Shown piece after piece: positions 37,801 through 45,462 of a stretch of DNA of 64,000 nt (positions are counted from its first letter, which is position 1; every line of letters starts with the position of its first letter). The notes under the pieces are model-generated. The model saw only the letters and a list, made by a program, of their open reading frames with translations, was not told where the DNA came from and searched no databases. Location of the stretch: positions 62,001-126,000 of the forward strand of contig CAZVMN010000006.1 in NCBI GenBank assembly GCA_964629015.1, in the 5' to 3' direction. The translations under genes and the position numbers were made by a program. The DNA is from Oceanococcus sp964629015. Its GTDB lineage: Bacteria; Pseudomonadota; Gammaproteobacteria; Nevskiales; Oceanococcaceae.

Positions 37801-37930
37801 GCGGCTGATCAATCGCAGGCAGTAGCTGGATGGGCAGTTTGAACAGGCTTACCAAACCCGCGACCGCGATGAGCACGGCAACAACCGCCACCGCAGCAGG
37901 ATTCGACAGCGACAGGCGCGTCAGATTCAT
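34841..37930 (-). CDS. RND-family efflux transporter, inner-membrane pump
   Basis: A 1029-residue proton-driven pump of the AcrB/HAE superfamily. It has TM1 (NPAAVAVVAVLIAVAGLVSL), a porter domain, and TM2-6 starting near IALVQGNLVLGGILATLVLFVF. The conserved TM4 segment ISLAGLAFAVGLVLDASIVV carries a single Asp where AcrB has two. The second half repeats the plan, with LLTMSGFVILLGLVVNNSIL. ATG 37930 has GGAG 5 nt upstream and gives the usual N-terminus. It is divergent from HAE1 drug pumps in detail, and the substrate cannot be assigned. It follows the Dabb lipoprotein gene by 89 nt on the same strand. Confidence 0.93.
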   Translation of the reverse strand: MNLTRLSLSNPAAVAVVAVLIAVAGLVSLFKLPIQLLPAIDQPQISVWTNWRGAAPADMESVVIEQQERVLRAIAGLERVESQINQGNGNVNLTFAIGTDMQRAYLHVINRLQQVPPLPRDADGPWVNLGGWDFSGGNAASLLVRTLSEDDPRDPVEFHDIIKREVEPRLGRIPGVARVDLSSHRPEEVRVELDAEKAAAMAIDLPAIVSALNSAADVSGGFADVGRRQYTVRFLGQVPVESLGELIIAYRDARPVYLRDVASVSVEREESRGFTLRNGYPAYYIQLARESGSNTVTILDQVNREIDVLNDGLLSSEGLAIELSYDASIHIRRAIALVQGNLVLGGILATLVLFVFLRQWRSTLLVGLSIPICLFTAFAALQLSGRSLNVISLAGLAFAVGLVLDASIVVLENIIRLREQGEDLTRAVAQGASEVAPALFASTATSIAIFFPILFMQGPEGQLFADLALTLSIAVSVSLIAALTVLPVAGAWMLRGAPVASDHLSSWWDKVTSLAMQWTERFWQRALWALLLIVGAALLTWRLMPSADYLPQARSDNVWGNFSVPPGASQKAIRDDLGEVVADRLKPYLSGEKQPKVAYYNLSSWNGDWTGLALYPENPKEADPMMQALREDVLAGLPDTRVFVNPGSLLNFAGGGNRQIDMDIHGSDLDRLIAAARAGQSRLADVMPGVPVQPRPDLDLAEPELLVEPDDVRLARAQMSRTALGNVVRTYTDGLYVGEYFNGNDRMNIIVRAPQWSTPEDLADMPISTAGAGVQRLGQLASFQRSVGPSELRRIDGQRTVTLRIFPPDEQTLEDVIEVLRRDVQPAVMEVLDGDGGVNFRGSADGLEQALTSMGLNLFYALLILLLILTAMFRSVRDAVLVVAVMPLAFAGGVIALSLLNLFTYQSMDLLTMSGFVILLGLVVNNSILLVDRTRSAERQGLARAQAVAVAVRERTRPIYMSTLTSIFGMLPLMLVPGTGAEIYRGLATIIVGGLSVSALFTLLLMPALLRMGQARDQQPIPMTTETTG

Positions 37931-38019
37931 GATGTCTCCCCATGTGGCGCCACCTCGCGCCACCCCCGTGACACAACAAGACCGCGTTTAGTGCGACAAG
38001 GTTCCCACTCGCAGCGTTT

Positions 38020-38418
38020 TCAAGGCGATTGAAAGTCGATCACCTGGTAGCGCTGCATGATCGGCATGAACTCCGATTTGACAGTGCCGACGTGCAACGG
38101 ATGTGTCAGATAGTCTTGCAAGGCCTGGGCGTCATCGAAACGCATACTCAGAGCAACGTCATAGCTGTCTTCAACCACCGCGCGCTCGCTGGCAACAACG
38201 CGCCCGACGCGCAATTCCTGGACACCGGGGATGCGCGCCAGAACACGCGATGCCTCAATGATGCGGGCTTGATGTTCAGCATTGCCAGAGTGCTTGAGCC
38301 AAATCAGCACAACGTGCATGACATAAGTTTGCTCATTTGTCGGCACAACGTTCGAGCGCCAACTGCACGCGCTCAAACTCGCTGCCAGCAATGCCAGCAG
38401 CAACCATCGCAGCTTCAA
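38020..38418 (-). CDS. Dabb (stress-responsive A/B barrel) lipoprotein
   Basis: A 132-residue protein. The N-terminus MKLRWLLLALLAASLSAC is a lipoprotein signal with lipobox LSAC. The rest is a single Dabb ferredoxin-like barrel: VMHVVLIWLKHSGNAEHQAR, then the pattern YDVALSMRFDDAQALQDYLT and the terminal strand RYQVIDF. Dabb proteins dimerise; some are enzymes such as olivetolic acid cyclase, most are unassigned. The TTG at 38418 overlaps the amidase stop (TTGA), the same coupling as at elaA. A longer frame back into the amidase gene has no protein character. An envelope-anchored Dabb is unusual. Confidence 0.78.
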   Translation of the reverse strand: MKLRWLLLALLAASLSACSWRSNVVPTNEQTYVMHVVLIWLKHSGNAEHQARIIEASRVLARIPGVQELRVGRVVASERAVVEDSYDVALSMRFDDAQALQDYLTHPLHVGTVKSEFMPIMQRYQVIDFQSP

Positions 38419-39905
38419 ATGGCTGGCCAACGATCTGCCCAGGGTGCCGCCTGCTCCAGCTGTGCGGCCAGCCGAATCAACATGTCCTCGCGCCCCGGAC
38501 CGGCAAGAAACTGTACGCCCAACGGCAAGCCATCCTTGGTCCAATGCAAAGGCACACTCATTCCCGGCGTGCCGGTCAGATTTCCGAGCTGGGTATAAGG
38601 CACCCACTGCAAGTTTTCCTGCACCATCTGTTCGATGACGCCGGACTTGACCATCACCCGCGACAAACCTATCGCCATGAGCGCTCGCGCGAGTTTGTGC
38701 TGCCAGGCGGGTGTGGCGATCTGACCAACCTTGGCTGGCGGCCGCGCCATCGTCGGCGACAACCACAAATCGTGGCGGCGGTGAAATTCCGCCAAAGACC
38801 GACTGTACTCATTCCAACGCTGCACGGAAGCGACATATTCATCCGCCCGGGTGGCACGGCCAAACTCCGCCATGATGATGGTGTCATCTTCAAAGCCATC
38901 GTTGCCACAACCGGTGTCACGCTTGATTTCATCCACGGTGACGGCCACGTTGGCGAACCACATGATGATGAAATCTCGGGCTAGCTGATGACCATTGATG
39001 ACCGGCTCACCTTCCTCGACATCGTGCCCCAGCGATTCCAGCAAATGGACGGTTTTCTCCACCGCTTGAACGGCCTCAGGATCCACCGCAGTGCCAATCG
39101 GCGATCGTGTGCTGAAAGCAATTTTCAGTCGGCCGGGGTCGCGCCCGACCTCTTCAAGATAAGGTCTTTCCGGCGCCTGGATATGTACAAAACTCCCAGT
39201 TTCCGGGCCTTGCGTCGCATCCAGCATAGCCGCGCTGTCGCGCACCGAGCGTGTGACCACATGGTTAATCGCTGCCCCTTGCAGCAATTCGTTGAACGCC
39301 GGCCCCCAAGGGGTGCGCCCGCGTCCTGGCTTGAGACCGAACAGCCCGCAATGCCCAGCCGGCAAACGAATCGAACCACCGCCGTCATTGGCGCCGGCCA
39401 TAGGCACAACGCCCGCCGCAACCGCCGCCGCCGAACCGCCCGATGAGCCACCCGGGACATGCTCGGTGTTCCAGGGATTGCGCGTTGCTCCCCACGCTTC
39501 TGGCTCGGTAATTCCTTTGGCACCAAATTCCGGGGTATTCGTTCGCCCAATCGGTATCACGCCTGCCGCCAGCCAACGCCGTGTGATCTCACTGCTTTGC
39601 GGCGCAGGCTTGCCCTGCTTTTTGAGCGCTTTACAGCCGTAAGCCGCAGGCACGCCCTCAAGCTCTTGATACAGGTCTTTGAGGAGGAACGGTACACCGC
39701 TGAACGCCCCCACCGAGGGGGCCTCGGCCTGCGCACGTGCACGCTCAAACAGCGGATAAATGATGGCGTTCAGATCAGGATTCACCGCCTCAGCGCGTGA
39801 GATGGCGGCTTCCACAACCTCTTTGGCCGACACCTCGCCCTGAGCAATCAGCGCCGCCAAGCCGAGACCGTCATGGCCCCGGTAGTCCTCAAATTTCATC
39901 CCCAT
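38415..39905 (-). CDS. Amidase-signature hydrolase, NylA-like
   Basis: A 496-residue member of the amidase signature family. The Ser-cisSer-Lys triad is visible: K76 in VPFLLKDLYQ, S154 in PGGSSGGSAAAVAAG and S178 in GGGSIRLPAGHCG. These spacings (78 and 24) equal those I recall for 6-aminohexanoate cyclic-dimer hydrolase NylA, and the block EPEAWGATRNPWN is also shared. The natural substrate is probably a small amide or cyclic amide, but this is inference. It follows the alpha/beta hydrolase by 55 nt and is coupled to the Dabb gene. No signal peptide, so cytoplasmic. Confidence 0.88.
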   Translation of the reverse strand: MGMKFEDYRGHDGLGLAALIAQGEVSAKEVVEAAISRAEAVNPDLNAIIYPLFERARAQAEAPSVGAFSGVPFLLKDLYQELEGVPAAYGCKALKKQGKPAPQSSEITRRWLAAGVIPIGRTNTPEFGAKGITEPEAWGATRNPWNTEHVPGGSSGGSAAAVAAGVVPMAGANDGGGSIRLPAGHCGLFGLKPGRGRTPWGPAFNELLQGAAINHVVTRSVRDSAAMLDATQGPETGSFVHIQAPERPYLEEVGRDPGRLKIAFSTRSPIGTAVDPEAVQAVEKTVHLLESLGHDVEEGEPVINGHQLARDFIIMWFANVAVTVDEIKRDTGCGNDGFEDDTIIMAEFGRATRADEYVASVQRWNEYSRSLAEFHRRHDLWLSPTMARPPAKVGQIATPAWQHKLARALMAIGLSRVMVKSGVIEQMVQENLQWVPYTQLGNLTGTPGMSVPLHWTKDGLPLGVQFLAGPGREDMLIRLAAQLEQAAPWADRWPAI

Positions 39906-39960
39906 CCCCGCACGACAAAAGTCAGAGTATCCCGCAGCCGTCCGGGGGCATCAATCGGTG

Positions 39961-40872
39961 TCAGTCCACCCGAGCGAAGTGCTCCAACAGCAGCTTGGCG
40001 ACCTGATCCGGTTTCTCCGCCTGCAAAAAGTGACCGCAATCGGGCAATTGCACCGCGTGCAACAGACCGCGCTGCGCTGGCGCATCACCGATAATGCGGT
40101 GGGTCTGCGCACTCATGCAGCCATCCTGGGCACCGGCGAGTGCCAATGTCGGCACACGAAAACGTCGTGCCATACGCGCGAAAGCCTGGCGCGTCGTGCG
40201 CCGATGCAGGGTAAACAGATTGCGATAGTAGCGAGTGCTTGCCCATGCCAAAGTTGGGTCGCTGAAAACCAGACGTGCCGAGGCAAAATCCGCGTCGTCA
40301 AAGTCCCAGCCCGGCGACCATTTCCGCCAGATCTGCCTGACGTACTCCGCATTGTTGCGTGTGAGCAAACGGTGCGAGAAACCCAGCTGCATGACCGGCA
40401 TATAGGACGACAAGCGCAACTGATTTGGCAGGTACGGCAACAAACGGGCCCATTGAGAACGATGCGGTAGCGGTGGCACTGCGAGCAAACTCAGCGTTTT
40501 CCAAGGTCCGGCGTGCGCGGCGGCCGGCGGTGGCGTTCCGCCCAGCACCATGGCCACAGCTGCGCCCCAGTCGTGACCCACCAAATGCACCTGATCCGCC
40601 ACCAAATGCTGACGCCACGCTTCGATATCCTCGGCCACCGCGATCAGATCGTAACGCGCCCCCCGCTTGGCAGAGTCCGGGGTATAGCCCCGCAACCAGG
40701 GCACCAGAACCCGATAACCCGCAGCGACGAGTTGGGGCACCACCCGATCCCAGGAATACGGCGTATCGGGGAAGCCGTGAAGCAAAATAACCAACGGCGC
40801 GTTGTCTTCGCCGTACAGCCCAGCGGACAGGGTTAAACCGTCCCGGTGCAGGTGTAGCGTCTGTTCGTTCAT
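39961..40872 (-). CDS. Alpha/beta-hydrolase, epoxide-hydrolase-like
   Basis: A 303-residue cytoplasmic hydrolase. The oxyanion segment HGFPDTPYSW lies at residues 32-41. The nucleophile elbow is VGHDWGAAVA with D101, an aspartate as in epoxide hydrolases and haloalkane dehalogenases rather than the serine of esterases. The acid lies near LAGAQDGCMS and the base histidine in DCGHFLQAEKPD. Product could be a diol from an epoxide; other dealkylations or lactone cleavage are possible. It lies 30 nt after the Baeyer-Villiger-type monooxygenase, so it may act on that enzyme's product. Confidence 0.87.
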   Translation of the reverse strand: MNEQTLHLHRDGLTLSAGLYGEDNAPLVILLHGFPDTPYSWDRVVPQLVAAGYRVLVPWLRGYTPDSAKRGARYDLIAVAEDIEAWRQHLVADQVHLVGHDWGAAVAMVLGGTPPPAAAHAGPWKTLSLLAVPPLPHRSQWARLLPYLPNQLRLSSYMPVMQLGFSHRLLTRNNAEYVRQIWRKWSPGWDFDDADFASARLVFSDPTLAWASTRYYRNLFTLHRRTTRQAFARMARRFRVPTLALAGAQDGCMSAQTHRIIGDAPAQRGLLHAVQLPDCGHFLQAEKPDQVAKLLLEHFARVD

Positions 40873-40902
40873 ACAGGTGAAGCGGCGTCTACCGCACGGA
40901 TA

Positions 40903-42429
40903 TCAGCCCGCTGCGGCGATGGGGGGATCAGCGGGCATTGTGCCCGATTCTTCGCGTCCGCGGTTCAAGGCACCGACCGCGTATTCGAGCACCGGATCTT
41001 CCAACGAACCGAAGCGCAGCGCCGGAATATCACGCAGGTAGTCCTGAACCACGGCCCACGGCGCTTTGCTGCCCTGTCGTGGCAAGCGATCTGCAGCACG
41101 TTGGATGTAGCCAGAGCGCAGGCCGCCCATGACAGTGTCATCAGTCAGGCAACCTTCATGATCGCGCGCAACCACCCGGCTGTAACCGTTACGATCCATG
41201 TGTTTGATCAGGCGGCAAACATATTCGCTGGCCAGGTCCGCCTTGAGTGTCCAGGATGCGTTGGTATAGCCAAACACAACGGCCAGATTCGGCACACCTT
41301 CAACCAGAATACCTTTGTAGGTGAGATGATCTTTGATCACCACGGGCTCGCCATCAACGCTGACATCAACGCCTCCAAGCATCTGCACATTCAGCCCCGT
41401 CGCGCTGACCACGATATCCGCGTCGAGATGCTCACCGGACTCCAGTTGGATGCCTTTAGCGGTGAACGACTTGATGCGATCGGTCACGATACTGGCATCA
41501 CCACGCCGCAGCGTTTTGAACAAATCCCCATTCGGCACCACGCACAAGCGCTCATCCCAGGGTTGATAGCTGGGCGTGAAGTGCTTCATATCGACATTCG
41601 GGCCAACCTGCTTACGCACGCCTGAGAGCAGCAGGCGACGCATCGCTTTGGGGCGCTTGCGTGCGGCACGGAAAACAAAGCGTTGCAAACCGATATTGCG
41701 CACGCGGGCCATCGCGTAAGCCACGCGTTTGGGCATGAAGCGGGTCAAACGCACCGTCACCGGATCAACTTCGGGTACGGTCATGACATAGCTCGGAGAG
41801 CGCTGCAGCATCGTCACATGTGCCGCTGTGTCGGCCATTGATGGCACCAAGGTGATGGCTGTTGCTCCACTGCCGATCACCACAACCTTCTTGCCGCTGT
41901 ATTCCAGGTCTTCTGGCCAATGCTGCGGGTGCACGATCTGCCCCTTGAACTTGCTCTCGCCCGGGAAATCTGGCTTGAAGCCCTGGTCGTAGTTGTAATA
42001 ACCGGTACAACTCATCAGGTAGCGTGCCTCAAAGCGCTCGGTTTCACCTTGCGCATTGAGCGCTTCGATGGTCCACACACTGCGGCCACTGTCCCAGGAT
42101 GCTTGCTGAACATGCCGCCCGAAACGGATGTGCTTGTCGACACCGTATTCCGCGGCCGTCTCCGTCACATAGCGTTTGATTGATGGCCCATCGGCCAGCA
42201 CGCGAGGCTCGCGCCATGGGCGAAAGCTGTAACCGAATGTGCACATGTCCGAATCCGAGCGAATGCCCGGGTAGCGGAACAAATCCCAAGTGCCGCCAAT
42301 CGCATCACGCCGCTCCAGGATGGCATAGCGCTTGTCCGGACATTGCCGGGTGAGATGACAGGCCGCGCCAATACCGGAGATACCGGCACCGAGAATGAGT
42401 ACGTCGAACTGCTGGGTCGTGCTGTGCAT
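40903..42429 (-). CDS. Flavin-dependent Baeyer-Villiger-type monooxygenase
   Basis: A 508-residue class B flavoprotein monooxygenase. The N-terminal FAD site GAGISGIGAACHL (from residue 14) is followed by GGTWDLFRYPGIRSDSDM. The Baeyer-Villiger fingerprint FxGxxxHxxxWP is met exactly by FKGQIVHPQHWP (161-172). The NADPH site VVVIGSGATA lies at 183-191. These enzymes insert oxygen beside a ketone to give an ester or lactone. First gene of a minus-strand series ending with an RND pump, with a good promoter upstream. Related trimethylamine-type monooxygenases are an alternative, but the fingerprint argues against them. Confidence 0.9.
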   Translation of the reverse strand: MHSTTQQFDVLILGAGISGIGAACHLTRQCPDKRYAILERRDAIGGTWDLFRYPGIRSDSDMCTFGYSFRPWREPRVLADGPSIKRYVTETAAEYGVDKHIRFGRHVQQASWDSGRSVWTIEALNAQGETERFEARYLMSCTGYYNYDQGFKPDFPGESKFKGQIVHPQHWPEDLEYSGKKVVVIGSGATAITLVPSMADTAAHVTMLQRSPSYVMTVPEVDPVTVRLTRFMPKRVAYAMARVRNIGLQRFVFRAARKRPKAMRRLLLSGVRKQVGPNVDMKHFTPSYQPWDERLCVVPNGDLFKTLRRGDASIVTDRIKSFTAKGIQLESGEHLDADIVVSATGLNVQMLGGVDVSVDGEPVVIKDHLTYKGILVEGVPNLAVVFGYTNASWTLKADLASEYVCRLIKHMDRNGYSRVVARDHEGCLTDDTVMGGLRSGYIQRAADRLPRQGSKAPWAVVQDYLRDIPALRFGSLEDPVLEYAVGALNRGREESGTMPADPPIAAAG

Positions 42430-42468
42430 ACGGTTCTTGATCCCGTTATGTTGCCATTATTCAATGGG

Positions 42469-42497
42469 ACAATATACAAAGACACAATTACCGTCAA
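42469..42497 (-). promoter_or_regulatory. Candidate sigma-70 promoter of the monooxygenase series
   Basis: The minus strand reads TTGACG, 17 nt, TATTGT. The spacer and -10 contain TTTGTATATTG, resembling an arm of the palindrome at 45456-45483 (AATATACAA on the opposite strand). Initiation would be near 42462, giving a leader of about 33 nt before ATG 42429. Confidence 0.55.
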
Positions 42498-42561
42498 CCT
42501 GTTGCAGCGCAACAAGCGAGATTTAATAAACCCTCAGAAGAAAAGGATTAAGCCTCTGTTT

Positions 42562-44703
42562 TTATAGGGTTTTCAAGTACTCAATGATGGCCGCGCGCTC
42601 GCGCTCGGACAGCACATCGGTGAACTCATGACCGGCGTTGCCATTGCCCAGAATTCGGCTGTCATAGACCAGGCGCTTGTCAAAACCTCCCGGTGTCGGA
42701 TCACTGACATTCACCGCACCCGCCCAAGCGACGAGGCCGTTGATGTAGTTCTGCACCATCTGACCCACCGACGGGCCTTCCTCATTGAGTGGGTTGCAGT
42801 TGAGCAATTCGCTACCCGGAATGTCATGGCAACTTAATGCGTCGTGCTTCCAGCCAACCGCGTCAAAGTCAAACGCCACATTCAGCCGTTGATCAAACCC
42901 GGTGATGGGGCCATCGCTCTGCAGCTTGCGCTGCCAAATGGCGTGGCGCTTGCTCGAGTCCAGCAACGCCTCCAAGGTTGGCACCGAGCCGTTGTGCAGA
43001 TAAGGAGCCGTCGCCCACACCCCGTAGAGCGGCGGAGCCTGATAGCCAATCACACCTTTTTCCCAGCCACACAGACCTTTGGGTCGCGCAGCCACCGGCA
43101 ACATGTCGTCGATCAGTTCGGTCACCGGATTTTTGTCTTCCGGTGCAGTCCAGCCCTCTACTCCGTCGGGGAAGGCCCAATACGTCACATCCCAGCCCTC
43201 ACGCAGGGTCATGGTCAGCATGTCAGAGCGAGCACGGTCGGTACCAATCACATCCAGCGGGGAGATGTGCGCTGCTATGCCTTCGTAGATCGGGTCTTCC
43301 AGATAATTCGGATCGTTGACATACATCGGCGCGTAGGCGCCGTGGCAACTGGCGCAGGAGCCATTGCCGCCAAGCGGACGCGGTCGCTCGGCATTGTCTG
43401 CCTCAGCCCACAGATCCTTGGAGTGGAACAGAATCGAGCCCTGCCGCGCCAAGTTTTCGTCGATCTCTTTCGGATAGGCTGGCGATTCCAGCGACAGGAA
43501 GTAGTTGGCCAACTTTTGGTCATACTCGGCGATACGATCGCGGTAATACTTGCCGTCCAACGTGAACAGCTCAGAAATCTCGCCCGGCCCTGCCGCCATG
43601 ATGATGCGCGTACTGTCATTGGAGACACCCGCATCAAAGAATTTGCGCGGCCGCGAACCCATATTCCACCACGCTGGCGTGTCCTGGGTATGAGCCAGCG
43701 GATGAGCCGAATCGGCGACGCTGCCGGGCAACCCCGCAGTGATGGTTTTGGCCAGATTGGGAGTGAAGCCCAACGAATCAAAATCCAGCAAGGTCACCAG
43801 CAGTTCGAAGGCGCCGACAGCATTGTTTTGGCCGCGTTGCTTGATGCCGATGTTGAACAGACTGTCCACGCTCAAACCAGGGAACACACCGGCGGCGCTG
43901 CTCAATGGCCCGGGAAGCTGTGACAATGGCGACTTATCCTGTGCCAGCATCAGCACATCGGCATTGTTGTTGCCCAAGCCCAGGTTGTTGATACCCAGAG
44001 CCGGCGTCTCTCCAGCCGAGGGATCGCCAATCTGCCCACCGTGGCATTGGAAACAAGCTGCGGTGCCGATCATGCCGGTCCACTGACCTTGATCATCTTT
44101 CAGCTGGCGCAAGCCCAACGGCAACTGCCCCGATCCCCCTTCAGTCTGGTTGGGATCTTCGCCCTCCAGCGGATACGGATTGTCGAACGGCGCGTGGTTC
44201 AGGCCGTAGCGTAAGGTGTACAGCTGCTCAAAGTTTTCCGGCGCACTGTCCAAACCCCAGGTCTGCCACAAATTGCGGAAGTCCTCTGCGCTCATGGCAC
44301 CGACTGAGGCCGGCAGTTCATTGACCAGAAAATCGAAGCCGGCATCGCGTGCAGCACGGTATTCGCCGCAGGTCTGAGGCCGCTGTTTCTCTTCCGGCAG
44401 ATTGACGCGGCAATCATCCCAATACGCGTTGAAATAGACCGCTCGATCCTGGTTCACACCCGGCTGAATCATGCTGCGTGGATCGACCGGCAACGGCGCG
44501 CTGTCCGGCTGAGTTGCGCAGTAGGTGTTCCACAGATGGCGACCGCGCTTGCTGCCGAGCAAGCCCAGATCATCGGCCCGCTGACCAGCATCAGGCCCGC
44601 TCGGCAGATCCGGCAAGGCGCCAGACGACCCGTTCTCGCGCCCACCATTGCAGGCCACCAAACCGATTGCCACCAGGGGCACTAACCATGTCCTCATCGC
44701 CAC
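42562..44703 (-). CDS. Dihaem cytochrome c lipoprotein, RoxA/OdsA-like
   Basis: A 713-residue exported protein with a lipoprotein signal (lipobox LVAC, C18). Two c-type haem sites are C217-x-x-C220-H221 (CFQCHGG) and C450-x-x-C453-H454 (CASCHG). The stretch APPLYGVWATAPYLHNGSVP with H570 is typical of the dihaem peroxidase/MauG-like superfamily that includes rubber oxygenase RoxA and the fatty-acid dioxygenases OdsA/OdsB. Length is close to RoxA (about 680). Probable role: oxidation of a hydrophobic substrate such as an isoprenoid or unsaturated fatty acid outside the inner membrane; the substrate is not proven. Divergent from a TetR gene, upstream of the monooxygenase series on the same strand. 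Confidence 0.8.
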   Translation of the reverse strand: MAMRTWLVPLVAIGLVACNGGRENGSSGALPDLPSGPDAGQRADDLGLLGSKRGRHLWNTYCATQPDSAPLPVDPRSMIQPGVNQDRAVYFNAYWDDCRVNLPEEKQRPQTCGEYRAARDAGFDFLVNELPASVGAMSAEDFRNLWQTWGLDSAPENFEQLYTLRYGLNHAPFDNPYPLEGEDPNQTEGGSGQLPLGLRQLKDDQGQWTGMIGTAACFQCHGGQIGDPSAGETPALGINNLGLGNNNADVLMLAQDKSPLSQLPGPLSSAAGVFPGLSVDSLFNIGIKQRGQNNAVGAFELLVTLLDFDSLGFTPNLAKTITAGLPGSVADSAHPLAHTQDTPAWWNMGSRPRKFFDAGVSNDSTRIIMAAGPGEISELFTLDGKYYRDRIAEYDQKLANYFLSLESPAYPKEIDENLARQGSILFHSKDLWAEADNAERPRPLGGNGSCASCHGAYAPMYVNDPNYLEDPIYEGIAAHISPLDVIGTDRARSDMLTMTLREGWDVTYWAFPDGVEGWTAPEDKNPVTELIDDMLPVAARPKGLCGWEKGVIGYQAPPLYGVWATAPYLHNGSVPTLEALLDSSKRHAIWQRKLQSDGPITGFDQRLNVAFDFDAVGWKHDALSCHDIPGSELLNCNPLNEEGPSVGQMVQNYINGLVAWAGAVNVSDPTPGGFDKRLVYDSRILGNGNAGHEFTDVLSERERAAIIEYLKTL

Positions 44704-44756
44704 ACCTTCTTGCGCCGGTTTGAGACCGGGCTAATGATTGTTACGGAGCAAAAATT

Positions 44757-44767
44757 AACATTTGTCT
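44757..44767. promoter_or_regulatory. Half-site resembling the 45456-45483 palindrome
   Basis: AACATTTGTCT lies in the 94-nt divergent gap between the dihaem cytochrome and TetR genes. ACATTTGTCT is identical over 10 nt to the left part of the palindrome upstream of the desaturase operon, but the matching second arm is missing. Possible TetR autoregulatory site. Confidence 0.4.
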
Positions 44768-44797
44768 CTTTTTATCGCAAGGCGCTAAGCTTGGTGC

Positions 44798-45421
44798 ATG
44801 AACAACACCGCTGAAGACCTCACAATTGCTCGTCAACCCAAGCAGGAGCGATCACGCCAACGCTTCGGCGATGTTCTTCAAACGGCCGAACAGATCCTGA
44901 GGGATCAAGGTTTGAGCCAGTTTTCCATTCCGCAAATCGCCGAGCGCCTTCACTGCAGCCGCAACGCGATCTACAAGTTCTTTCCCACGCCCTACGCGGT
45001 GTTGAACGAACTGACCCAGCTTCGCCTGCAAGCTCTGGAAGCACGTTTGATCGCCGAATCCGACCGCAGTCCAGCGCCATCCTGGCAAGGCATGATCGAG
45101 CGCATCGTGGCCACCGCGGTTGAGTTCTACAACGCCGACGCTGTCGCCGGCATGCTGATACTCGGCGGCTCAGCAACGGATGAAAGTTATCGACTGCTGG
45201 AACTGACCATCCAACATCTCGGCGGACAAATTCGCCGCATGATGAGCGCTTATGGACAGCAGCTCCCGCCGGAGCCACCCGATATCGCCACATTGGCGGT
45301 GGAGATTGGATCGGCCGCATTTCGGCTGTCGTACCTGACTCACCAACGCATCACACCGGCCTATCAAACTGAAGCCACCACAGCCATGGTGGCTTATCTC
45401 AGCGTTCGCCTCAAAAGCTAA
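44798..45421 (+). CDS. TetR-family transcriptional regulator
   Basis: A 207-residue TetR regulator. The DNA-binding domain spans about residues 14-62: RSRQRFGDVLQTAEQILRDQ, then FSIPQIAERLHCSRNAIYKF and FPTPYAVLNELTQLR. The C-terminal ligand domain is diverged and the ligand unknown. It is divergent from the dihaem cytochrome gene and directly upstream of the reductase-desaturase pair. It is therefore the best candidate to bind the palindrome at 45456. The context recalls DesT, which controls desCB in Pseudomonas, but orientation and operator differ. Confidence 0.88.
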   Translation: MNNTAEDLTIARQPKQERSRQRFGDVLQTAEQILRDQGLSQFSIPQIAERLHCSRNAIYKFFPTPYAVLNELTQLRLQALEARLIAESDRSPAPSWQGMIERIVATAVEFYNADAVAGMLILGGSATDESYRLLELTIQHLGGQIRRMMSAYGQQLPPEPPDIATLAVEIGSAAFRLSYLTHQRITPAYQTEATTAMVAYLSVRLKS

Positions 45422-45432
45422 GTAACTGAGTG

Positions 45433-45462
45433 TTTACAGTGAATTAGGCTCGTTAATATACA
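45433..45462 (+). promoter_or_regulatory. Candidate promoter of the reductase-desaturase operon
   Basis: TTTACA, 18 nt, TATACA. The -10 lies inside the left arm of the 28-bp palindrome, so a bound repressor would block RNA polymerase. The leader to ATG 45542 would be about 70 nt. Confidence 0.6.
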
